Source: Fibrobacter sp. | GTDB taxonomy: Bacteria; Fibrobacterota; Fibrobacteria; Fibrobacterales; Fibrobacteraceae | Reading direction: 5' to 3' | Length of the DNA stretch: 47,925 bases | Assembly (NCBI GenBank): GCA_024398965.1 | Contig: JAKSIF010000020.1 | Span: 1-47,925, forward strand | Shown: one piece after another, positions 41,430-47,925 of the stretch | Numbering within the stretch: the first letter of the stretch is position 1 | How the letters are laid out: the number at the start of each line of letters is the position of its first letter | Program-made: the position numbers and the translations under genes | Notes under the pieces: generated by a model | Seen by the model: only the letters and a program-made list of their open reading frames with translations | Told to the model about the DNA's origin: nothing | Database searches by the model: none

Positions 41430-44135
41430 TTATTCTTCGGAACCATCCGTCGGAACGCCGATCTGCTGTTCCGGCTTATCATCCTTTACAACAGAGTCGT
41501 CATCCACTTCAACGCCTTCGACATGGTCGAAGGTTTCCTTGGCTTCTGCGGAATCCTGTTCGATGTCTTCGACGCTGGGCAGTGCGGTTGCATCCTGGAC
41601 GGTGTCGCCATCGTTTAGACGGATGCACTTCACGCCGATTGCGCTACGGTTGGTCAAGCGGATAGTTTCAGCTTCGATACGGATGACCTGGCCTTCCTTA
41701 CTGGTAATGATCAAGTCGTAGTCGTCGGCAACGCTTTCCACGAATACTGCCGGACCCGTCTTTTCCATACCATCAGCGCTGAGGTTGCGAACACCCTTGC
41801 TGCCACGCTTAGTCACGCGATAAGAAGACGGCTGAGAACGCTTACCAAAGCCCTTCTCGGTAATGGTCACGATCTTGTTGCCTTCCTTGAGCCAGATGAG
41901 AGAAATGACTTCGTCACCTTCGGCCAGGGTAATGCCCTTCACGCCGTGAGTACCGCGGCCCATGCTACGCATGCAGCTAATGGGGAACGTTACAGCCTGG
42001 CCCATCTTGGTGGCAATCATCAAGAGGTCCTTGGCGATGGGCTGTGCAGCAGTTTCGTCGGCATCTTCGGATTCGTTAGCGACCTGAGCTTCTGCAGCAG
42101 CCTGGGCTTCTGCGGTTTCGTCGTTGTCGTCACCGGCCTGAGATGCGTTGAATTCTTCGGCGCTCATGCCCACCAGCTGAACCTTCACCAATTCGTCATC
42201 TTCGTCAAGGCTAATGGCGTTGACGCCAGCCTTACGGGGACGGCTGAAGAGGGTGAGATCCATCTTGTTGACAATACCCTTCTTGGTAGCGAACACCAGG
42301 CAGAAGTAGCCACCGAACTTACGGACCGGTACAATGGCCTGAACCTTTTCGCCTTCGGTGAGACCGATAAAGTTGATAATGGGGCGACCCTTGCTGCTGC
42401 GGTTGCCTTCGGGCAGGCGATAAACCTTGGTCCAGTAGGCACGGCCCTTGTTGGTGAACACCAGCAGGTAGCTATGGGTGCTTGCGGTAAAGATCTGGTC
42501 AACGTCATCGTCGTCCTTGAGACCGGTACCTACGACACCCTTGCCACCGCGGCTCTGGGCCTTGAAGGTATCGATAGGCAAGCGCTTGATGTAACCTTCC
42601 TTACTCAAGGTAATGACCTGTTCTTCTTCGGCGATCAGGTCTTCGTAGTCATAGTCGTCAACAGCATCTTCAATGCTGGTACGGCGTTCGTCACCAATCT
42701 TAGCGACAATTGCATCCAAACGTTCAAGCAGAATAGCAATACGACGTTCGCGCTTTTCCAGGATATCCTTCAAGTCAGCAACGGTAGCCAACAGTTCGTT
42801 GTATTCCGCTTCCAACTTTTCCAAGTTCAAGCCGGTAAGCTGGGCAAGACGCATATCCACGATAGCCTGGGACTGGATTTCGTCCAAGGAGAAGCGTTCC
42901 TGCAAAGCCTGCTTTGCCGCTTCCGTGGTCTTGCTGCTCTTGATAATCTGGACCACTTCATCGATGTTCTGGGTAGCAATACGCAGGCCTTCGATAATGT
43001 GAAGACGAGCCGCAGCCTTGTTCAAGTCGAACTGAGTGGAGCGTGTAATTACATCAAGGCGATGGTCAATGTAAATCTGGATAAGGTCCTTGAGAGTCAA
43101 GACCTTAGGCAGGTTGTTCACCAAAGCCAGATTGTAGATGCTGAAGGTGGTCTGCAGCTGGGTATTCTTGAACAGGTTGTTCAGAACCACTTCTGCAACA
43201 GCATCCTTACGGAGTTCAATGACAATACGGATACCTTCGCGGTTCGTTTCGTCACGGATGTCGGTAATACCGTCTACACGCTTGTCCTTTACAAGTTCAG
43301 CAATCTTCTTGCAGAGCTCAGACTTGTTCACCATGTAGGGAATTTCAGACACGATGATGCGGGGCTTGCCGCGGCTATCCACATCGATTTCGGTACGTGC
43401 ACGGAGGCGAACCTTGCCATGACCAGTGAGGTAGGCGTCACGGATGCCGGCGCGACCGCAAATAATACCGCCAGTGGGGAAATCCGGACCGCTGACGTAA
43501 CCCAGCAATTCTTCGCCGGTAATGTCCGGATTCAAGGCCTGGGCGTGAATTGCATTGGAAATTTCACGAAGGTTATGGGGAGCCATGGAGGTTGCCATAC
43601 CCACAGCAATACCGGTAGTACCGTTCACCAGCATGTTGGGAAGTGCAGAGGGCAAGACCTTCGGTTCTTCCAAGGATTCGTCGAAGTTGGGACCCATGTC
43701 CACGGTATCTTTTTCAAGATCTTCCAGCATCAGGGAGCCGCAGGCATTCATCTTGGCTTCGGTATAACGCATAGCAGCAGCGCCATCACCGTCGATAGAA
43801 CCGAAGTTACCCTGACCGAAAACCAGAGGATAGCGGAGGGAGAAATCCTGAGCCATACGTACCAAGGTTTCGTATACAGCAGAGTCACCATGGGGGTGGT
43901 ACTTACCGATGACGTCACCCACAATACGGGCAGACTTCACGGTGGGCTTGTTGGGAACCACGCCCAGCTTATGCATACTGTACATCACGCGACGATGCAC
44001 CGGCTTAAAGCCGTCACGGGCGTCGGGCAGAGCACGGGCCACAATCACGCTCATGGAATAGCGCAGATAGCTTTCCTGCATGTCCTTTTCGATCAAGGAC
44101 TTGAACTGTGTTCCTGGTACCAATTCTTCTGACAT
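41430..44135 (-). CDS. gyrA: DNA gyrase subunit A
   Basis: A 901-residue type IIA topoisomerase subunit that introduces negative supercoils with GyrB. The DNA-cleaving tyrosine is Tyr124 in AAMRYTEAKM. The quinolone-resistance region reads KYHPHGDSAVYETLVRMAQD; Ser85 and Glu89 correspond to Ser83 and Asp87 of E. coli. The C-terminal beta-pinwheel carries the GyrA box as QSRGGKGVVG, which separates it from ParC. Within the pinwheel about 40 acidic Ala/Glu residues are inserted (near 42040-42160) and the tail is acidic. An AAGGA precedes ATG 44135. It lies 25 bases downstream of surE. Confidence 0.97.
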   Translation of the reverse strand: MSEELVPGTQFKSLIEKDMQESYLRYSMSVIVARALPDARDGFKPVHRRVMYSMHKLGVVPNKPTVKSARIVGDVIGKYHPHGDSAVYETLVRMAQDFSLRYPLVFGQGNFGSIDGDGAAAMRYTEAKMNACGSLMLEDLEKDTVDMGPNFDESLEEPKVLPSALPNMLVNGTTGIAVGMATSMAPHNLREISNAIHAQALNPDITGEELLGYVSGPDFPTGGIICGRAGIRDAYLTGHGKVRLRARTEIDVDSRGKPRIIVSEIPYMVNKSELCKKIAELVKDKRVDGITDIRDETNREGIRIVIELRKDAVAEVVLNNLFKNTQLQTTFSIYNLALVNNLPKVLTLKDLIQIYIDHRLDVITRSTQFDLNKAAARLHIIEGLRIATQNIDEVVQIIKSSKTTEAAKQALQERFSLDEIQSQAIVDMRLAQLTGLNLEKLEAEYNELLATVADLKDILEKRERRIAILLERLDAIVAKIGDERRTSIEDAVDDYDYEDLIAEEEQVITLSKEGYIKRLPIDTFKAQSRGGKGVVGTGLKDDDDVDQIFTASTHSYLLVFTNKGRAYWTKVYRLPEGNRSSKGRPIINFIGLTEGEKVQAIVPVRKFGGYFCLVFATKKGIVNKMDLTLFSRPRKAGVNAISLDEDDELVKVQLVGMSAEEFNASQAGDDNDETAEAQAAAEAQVANESEDADETAAQPIAKDLLMIATKMGQAVTFPISCMRSMGRGTHGVKGITLAEGDEVISLIWLKEGNKIVTITEKGFGKRSQPSSYRVTKRGSKGVRNLSADGMEKTGPAVFVESVADDYDLIITSKEGQVIRIEAETIRLTNRSAIGVKCIRLNDGDTVQDATALPSVEDIEQDSAEAKETFDHVEGVEVDDDSVVKDDKPEQQIGVPTDGSEE

Positions 44136-44160
44136 TACTTATCCTTCTTTGGGTCGGGGT

Positions 44161-45033
44161 TTAGCCCAGCCCATTTATCGTTTTATTTAATCTATCTAAA
44201 CTTTCATAGTCGGTCTGGTCTATGCGGTGCGGGGTGATGGTGGCGTAACCCTGGTTCAACAGATAGTCATCACTATCCACAGGGGATTCGTTCCATAATT
44301 TGTCGCCATCAAGCAACCACAGCTTGTCGCCAGAGCCATCGTCGGCATCCACCAGGCTGTAGTGGTCCGTAAACATTTCGTGGGCCATCTTCGTGGACTT
44401 GTAGCCCTTGAAGTCTGCAGGTTTTACCTTGGGGAAGTTCACGTTCCAGAAGGTTCCGGGCGCGATACTTTCAAAAAGGCGTTCCTTGACCACGCGTACT
44501 GCAAATTCCACGGCAGTTTCCAGCAGGTCTCCCCCACAACCGCGGAGGGAAAGCGCAACGCCGGGAACACCCCACAGGGCGGCTTCGCGGGCACCGGCAA
44601 CCGTACCGGAATACAAGGACGAGACGCCGGAATTTTCGCCAACGTTCACGCCGGAGAAACAGACGTCGAATTCACCTGCGGCAGAGCTTACTCCATTGCA
44701 GCCTTCGGGTTCCAAAGAAAGCCCGAATTTTGCGAAATGACCTAAGGCAAACTTGGCGCAATCTGCAGGTGTGCCAGACACGGAATAGAATTCATAAGGC
44801 CAGGCTTTTGTACCGTCGGCTGCCACGGGAGTGGTTTCATCCACGGGCACCTGTTTGACGCGCAAACCTCTGCGCACGGTAAAGGCCTGACTGACCCCGC
44901 TCTGCTCCGTTTCGGGGGCAAAAACGAACACATCAGCCACCTTGGACAAGGCAGCCGCAAGAGCGCGCAGATTGCCGCTCTTAAACCCATCGTCGTTTAC
45001 GATGAGAACACGTGTTCTAGGGGTATTTTGCAT
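44161..45033 (-). CDS. surE: 5'/3'-nucleotidase SurE
   Basis: A 290-residue metal-dependent phosphatase of nucleoside monophosphates. The N-terminal metal site is LIVNDDGFKSGNL, followed by FAPETEQSGVSQAFTV and the second metal site FSGVNVGENSGVSSLYSGTV, with GAREAALWGVPGVALSL after it. Compared with typical SurE (about 250 residues) it has an insertion near residues 75-95 and around 110-120. It starts after an intrinsic terminator and is followed after 25 bases by gyrA, so the two could share a transcript. Confidence 0.93.
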   Translation of the reverse strand: MQNTPRTRVLIVNDDGFKSGNLRALAAALSKVADVFVFAPETEQSGVSQAFTVRRGLRVKQVPVDETTPVAADGTKAWPYEFYSVSGTPADCAKFALGHFAKFGLSLEPEGCNGVSSAAGEFDVCFSGVNVGENSGVSSLYSGTVAGAREAALWGVPGVALSLRGCGGDLLETAVEFAVRVVKERLFESIAPGTFWNVNFPKVKPADFKGYKSTKMAHEMFTDHYSLVDADDGSGDKLWLLDGDKLWNESPVDSDDYLLNQGYATITPHRIDQTDYESLDRLNKTINGLG

Positions 45034-45081
45034 GCTCTTACAAAGATAGAAAAAAGCGGTTCTGCCACTTCAAAAATTGGT

Positions 45082-45113
45082 AAAAAAACGCCCCTTTTGA
45101 GGGCGTTTTTTGG
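45082..45113. terminator. Intrinsic terminator between the Rpn remnant and surE
   Basis: AAAAAACGCCC (about 45083-45093), loop of CTTTTGA, GGGCGTTTTTT. A long A tract on one side and T tract on the other make it effective on both strands. Confidence 0.85.
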
Positions 45114-45134
45114 GTGGAAAACATCAACAAATTT

Positions 45135-45434
45135 CTATAAGCAGTGTTTCTGGATTTCTGCGATAGAAAGTCCAGTTCCCTTGGAAACCTGTTCCACAGA
45201 AAGGCCCATGGCAAGGAAGTTCTTGGCGGATTGCACAAGCTTTACAAAGCCCTTCGCAAGGCCGCGAGCTTCGCCAATTTCTTCACCTTCGGCACGGATT
45301 ACATCGGCTACAGACACAAAGCCGTTGCGCTTGCGTTCTGCCATGATTTCTGGACGGTCCATGATTGCCTCCCTGTATTCCGAAGATGATTCCTCACCTA
45401 AGTATAGCAAAACTTCTTGGATAAAAGCGTGCAA
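45135..45434 (-). pseudogene. C-terminal remnant of an Rpn-type recombination-promoting nuclease
   Basis: A 99-codon frame with the C-terminal layout of Rpn/YhgA-like PD-(D/E)XK nucleases: a charged linker (RAEGEEIGEARGLAKGFVKL) and the terminal helix pair NFLAMGLSVEQVSKGTGLSIAEIQ. Full members are about 280-320 residues with the nuclease domain at the N-terminus, which is missing here. A possible N-terminal scrap (ATG 45529, MNTKDHDGIDAFGVRGYGSI) lies upstream in another frame and stops after about 43 codons. This reads as a deleted and frameshifted gene, although an intact short protein cannot be ruled out. Confidence 0.6.
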
Positions 45435-45740
45435 GGTGAAATTGCAAAAATAAACTTGTTTATTTTTATAATGGAACCGTAGCCGCGGACGCCAAAGGCG
45501 TCAATGCCATCGTGGTCTTTTGTATTCATAGATTTTCCTTTCCTTGCAAACAAGCAGAAATTGCAAGGCATGTTGAGTTAAGTGTGCGCGAAGGGTTTGC
45601 ACGAGATGTAATTTAGAAACAGTTAAATGACAAAAGATGACATTTGAAGAGAATCGTGTAAAAAAATCGGGCCGCCTTGCCTTGCGGCTTGGCAGCCTGG
45701 ATTGGCGTTGCCTATGCTCTGGTTCGGTTATAAGTTTGCT
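45435..45740. other. Intergenic region with remnant N-terminus and a terminator
   Basis: From 45529 down to about 45440 the minus strand has AAGGAAAGG, an ATG and about 28 plausible codons of the broken nuclease gene. The rest (45530-45656) is AT-rich with no gene. The FISUMP gene terminator occupies 45660-45687. A TTGCAAGG string recurs at about 45543 and 45571. Confidence 0.5.
45660..45687 (-). terminator. Terminator of the FISUMP lipoprotein gene
   Basis: Read on the minus strand: GCCGC, an 8-base loop, GCGGC, then CCGATTTTTTT. It lies 54 bases past the stop codon. Confidence 0.7.
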
Positions 45741-47033
45741 TTAGTCCTTGAGGCAACGCAAACTTCGACCGCTGTTCTTGTAGCTGCCGCCCTGGCTCGC
45801 GTAGTCGCTATTGTAGTAGAAGTACTGGCTCCACGCGTTGTAGCTATCGTACTCAGTGGCAGACCACAAGTAGGCGCTGCTACCCTCATTGTAGAAATTG
45901 CCACCGTCGTACCTGCCACCGGCGGGGAGCACCGAGAAACCATACTTGTCAGTCCCGTTACCGCTCTTGCCGTTATAATCATTCCAGCCGCTGGTGGATT
46001 TCAACAACGAACCAGCGGTGCTGGAACCACCGATGTAGGTGTACAGAGTGCTGTACTCCTCGTTCGTGGGCACATGCCAGCCTTCTGGGCAAATGCCGCG
46101 GTGGGGGCTATTGGGGGTACAGGTCTTGCCATAGCCACACTTGGTTCCCGCATTTACATTGAACTGGGCAGCACTATCCATCACTGCACTCCAGGTATAA
46201 AGGCGACCGTACTTGTCGCAGTTGGAAGCCTTGTTTTCGTAGCACCAACTGGTGGAATCGGAAGTGTAACTGATGTATTTGTACTTCACGCCAATGTATG
46301 CGTAGTTCAGGTTCTCAGCCATCCAGGTCTGGGTGCCAATGGTGATGGTCTTGTAAACTTGACCGTCGCGTTCATCCGCGAATTCGCCGTAGTCGATGTC
46401 AGGATTAAGGTATGCCCAAGCAGCTTTGACACTGCTACTAGAATTCTCGATCGTGGTCGAAGATGACGAAGATGAACTACTAGCAACCGATGATGAAGAC
46501 TTCGCGGAGCTGGATGACGCAACAGAGCTGCTGCTGAGATCCTCAATCGGAGTCGAAGATGACGAGGAAGAACTTACAACCGACGAAGAAGACTTCGCGG
46601 AGCTGGATGACGCAACAGAGCTGCTAGATCCCTCGACTTCGCTCGGGATGACACTGGAGGAAGGAGGTAGTTCTACGCTAGAAGATGATTCCACAGAACT
46701 AGAGGAAACCGCAGAGCTGGAACTACTAGCAATAGAAGAGGAACTCTTCACGCTAGAGGAGCTAACAACCGACGAAGACGACTCCACGGAACTAGAGGAA
46801 GTTACTGAGCTGGAACTTGCAATAGAACTGCTAGATCCTTCGCTATCGCTCAGGATGACACTGGAGGAGGAACTCAGGATGACTCTAGAGGAGGAACTCG
46901 GGGTGACACTGGAGGAGGATTCTTCAGCGGGATTTTCATCCCCGGACGAACCATTCGCAGAAGTACTGTCATCGCAGGCAGCAAGGCCCAAAGCCAGCGC
47001 AAACGCAACACTTGTCAAGAAATTCTTTTTCAT
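45741..47033 (-). CDS. FISUMP-domain lipoprotein with long Ser-rich linker
   Basis: A 430-residue surface lipoprotein. Lipobox LAAC (cysteine about residue 20). Residues about 38-205 are a Ser-rich linker (strings of SSSS, SSSSVASSSSAKSSSSVVSS). The C-terminal domain (about 222-430) is the Fibrobacter succinogenes major paralogous domain: TIGTQTWMAENLNY, YGRLYTWSAVMD, GICPEGWHVPTNEEYSTLY, FSVLPAGGRYDGG, LWSATEYDSYNAWSQYF and a terminal GRSLRCLKD. The function of this family is unknown; it is expanded in Fibrobacter. The linker contains VILSDSEGSSSS and VIPSEVEGSSSS, which are in-frame translations of the dispersed intergenic repeat. Confidence 0.93.
   Translation of the reverse strand: MKKNFLTSVAFALALGLAACDDSTSANGSSGDENPAEESSSSVTPSSSSRVILSSSSSVILSDSEGSSSSIASSSSVTSSSSVESSSSVVSSSSVKSSSSIASSSSSAVSSSSVESSSSVELPPSSSVIPSEVEGSSSSVASSSSAKSSSSVVSSSSSSSTPIEDLSSSSVASSSSAKSSSSVASSSSSSSSTTIENSSSSVKAAWAYLNPDIDYGEFADERDGQVYKTITIGTQTWMAENLNYAYIGVKYKYISYTSDSTSWCYENKASNCDKYGRLYTWSAVMDSAAQFNVNAGTKCGYGKTCTPNSPHRGICPEGWHVPTNEEYSTLYTYIGGSSTAGSLLKSTSGWNDYNGKSGNGTDKYGFSVLPAGGRYDGGNFYNEGSSAYLWSATEYDSYNAWSQYFYYNSDYASQGGSYKNSGRSLRCLKD
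46624..46654. repeat. Dispersed repeat inside the FISUMP gene, copy 1
   Basis: CTAGATCCCTCGACTTCGCT followed by CGGGATGACAC. Read on the gene strand it encodes VIPSEVEGSS. Confidence 0.8.
46831..46862. repeat. Dispersed repeat inside the FISUMP gene, copy 2
   Basis: CTAGATCCTTCGCTATCGCT followed by CAGGATGACACT. Read on the gene strand it encodes VILSDSEGSS. Two degenerate pieces (CTCAGGATGAC and CTCGGGGTGAC) follow within 46 bases, encoding RVILSS and SVTPSS. Confidence 0.8.
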
Positions 47034-47086
47034 TTTCCATTTCCTTGCAAAAAATTTCAGAGAGCTTCAAGAACAACCTTCTGTTA

Positions 47087-47842
47087 TTATTCAGAATAGC
47101 TCGAGCGGATCTTAAACGCCATGATGGCGAATGCTCCAGCCACATTCATGCTGGCCTTACGACCCGCCATGGGAATGGTCACCTTCATGGTGGTGGCGGC
47201 CATGATTTCGGGAGCGATTCCCAGTTCTTCGTTACCCAGGATAATCAGGCCCTTTTCCGGCCATGTTACTTTGTTTATATCGGGAATATCTTCGCCAGTT
47301 TCAAGGGCAATAATCTCGTAGCCGTTTTCCTTGTGCCAGTTGATGCAGTCAAAAGGATCTTCCCAGCGTTTGATGGGAATCCATTCCTGGCAACCGCGGG
47401 CGGCACTTTTCACGGTCACATGATCGGGACTGCAGCTATATCCGCTAAGGTGTACGCCTTCCAGTCCGAAACAGTCGGTACTACGAATGATGGAGCCTAC
47501 GTTAAAGGCACTGCGAAGGTTGTGAACCAGCACTGCAAACTGAATCGGCTTTTCTGCGGCTTCCTGACGGTCGCCCGGTTCCTGCTCCAGATAAACGTCA
47601 CGTTCAAAGCCAAGGCCTGCGCGGGTGCGGAAAGTCTTGTACAGGTCAATCATCTGGGCCTGATTCTTGCCTACCAAAGTTTCTTCTGCAGGAAGTTTCA
47701 TCCAACCGGCGTAGGTCTCAAATTCACGACGAGCGCGGGGAACGTCATCGCCCAACTGCAAAATGATGACACGCAGAAGTTCCGCCAAGCGCTTATACTT
47801 GGAGGTTTCCTTTGTAGCGAGGAACTTTTTTTCAGAAAACAT
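47087..47842 (-). CDS. SpoU/TrmH-family RNA 2'-O-methyltransferase
   Basis: A 251-residue SPOUT methyltransferase that methylates ribose 2'-OH in tRNA or rRNA using S-adenosylmethionine. Motif 1 is NLRSAFNVGSIIRSTDCFG, motif 2 LIILGNEELGI, motif 3 VTIPMAGRKASMNVAGAFAI, which form the trefoil knot. An N-terminal ~95-residue extension (FLATKETSKYKRLAELLRVI) precedes the domain and may bind RNA. The exact target is undetermined. A dispersed repeat starts 4 bases upstream of the ATG, leaving no visible ribosome binding site. Confidence 0.9.
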   Translation of the reverse strand: MFSEKKFLATKETSKYKRLAELLRVIILQLGDDVPRARREFETYAGWMKLPAEETLVGKNQAQMIDLYKTFRTRAGLGFERDVYLEQEPGDRQEAAEKPIQFAVLVHNLRSAFNVGSIIRSTDCFGLEGVHLSGYSCSPDHVTVKSAARGCQEWIPIKRWEDPFDCINWHKENGYEIIALETGEDIPDINKVTWPEKGLIILGNEELGIAPEIMAATTMKVTIPMAGRKASMNVAGAFAIMAFKIRSSYSE

Positions 47843-47845
47843 CGT

Positions 47846-47887
47846 TCTAGATCCTTCGTCTCCACTTCGTTCCGCTCAGGATGACAC
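47846..47887. repeat. Dispersed Fibrobacter-type repeat
   Basis: TCTAGATCCTTCGTCTCCAC followed by TTCGTTCCGCTCAGGATGACAC, directly upstream of the methyltransferase start. AATTAACAATTAA of the second, AT-rich repeat type ends the window. Confidence 0.8.
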
Positions 47888-47925
47888 GCGGGAGGAGAAC
47901 ATAGGCTTGAGCAATTAACAATTAA

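Noticed and set aside
41946-44132. 728-codon open frame on the plus strand
   Set aside because: It lies wholly antisense to gyrA, has no family motifs and no ribosome binding site; it is a by-product of gyrA codon use.
46396-47115. 239-codon plus-strand frame rich in Glu, Asp and Leu
   Set aside because: It is the complement of the Ser-rich linker of the FISUMP gene; repeated Ser codons read backward give acidic repeats.

Overview
The window looks like a chromosomal segment of a Fibrobacter species (rumen or gut cellulolytic, roughly 48% GC). The evidence is a lipoprotein with the Fibrobacter major paralogous (FISUMP) domain behind a long Ser linker (45741-47033), a secreted GH11 xylanase with a C-terminal sorting-like domain (39429-41195), and a dispersed intergenic repeat of the form TCTAGATCCTTCG...CTCAGGATGACA that also occurs inside genes. 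No rRNA, tRNA, CRISPR array or intact mobile element was seen.

Layout. 1-2000: an AT-rich left edge with the tail of an unknown gene and a GNAT acetyltransferase, then a HigB-like toxin with a HigA/ImmA-type partner. 2060-4650: trpBA behind what reads as a classical Trp attenuator (leader peptide with tandem Trp codons, 1:2, 2:3 and 3:4 hairpins); a folded 3' UTR and a terminator close the unit. 4679-6515 (minus): an AlsS-like acetolactate synthase and a small ORF. 6926-17565: one uninterrupted nitrogen-acquisition operon, urtABCDE (urea ABC transporter), ureAB-ureC-ureE-ureF-ureG, two small unknown membrane proteins, and ureD. 17855-23759: an operon of two circularly permuted ATP-grasp modules, two alpha-E modules and a transglutaminase-like protein. 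23908-29717: a possible DisA-like (DAC) protein on the minus strand, then CLC-F fluoride antiporter, radical SAM protein, arginase-family protein and an RNA pseudouridine synthase on the plus strand. 29725-37980 (minus): ftsE, a SurA-type chaperone, a SurA-N-like lipoprotein, hrpA, a zinc-ribbon miniprotein and rfbD. 38112-47842: an SGNH hydrolase, the xylanase, gyrA, surE, a broken Rpn-type nuclease gene, the FISUMP lipoprotein and a SpoU-type RNA methyltransferase.

The main observation is regulatory. Three near-identical sigma-54 (-24/-12) promoters are present: one on the minus strand before the acetolactate synthase, one before urtA, and one before the ATP-grasp/alpha-E operon. A 56-bp element containing a TTTTACA...TTGTAA dyad lies between the first two and recurs (46/56 by hand alignment, no gaps) upstream of the third. 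I infer one enhancer-binding regulator controls all three units, which places the uncharacterised ATP-grasp/alpha-E/transglutaminase system in the same nitrogen-limitation response as urea uptake and hydrolysis.

A second theme is the dispersed repeat. It borders several genes, supplies stop-codon sequence to one, and has been read through as protein in the FISUMP lipoprotein linker and as an insertion inside the HrpA helicase domain.
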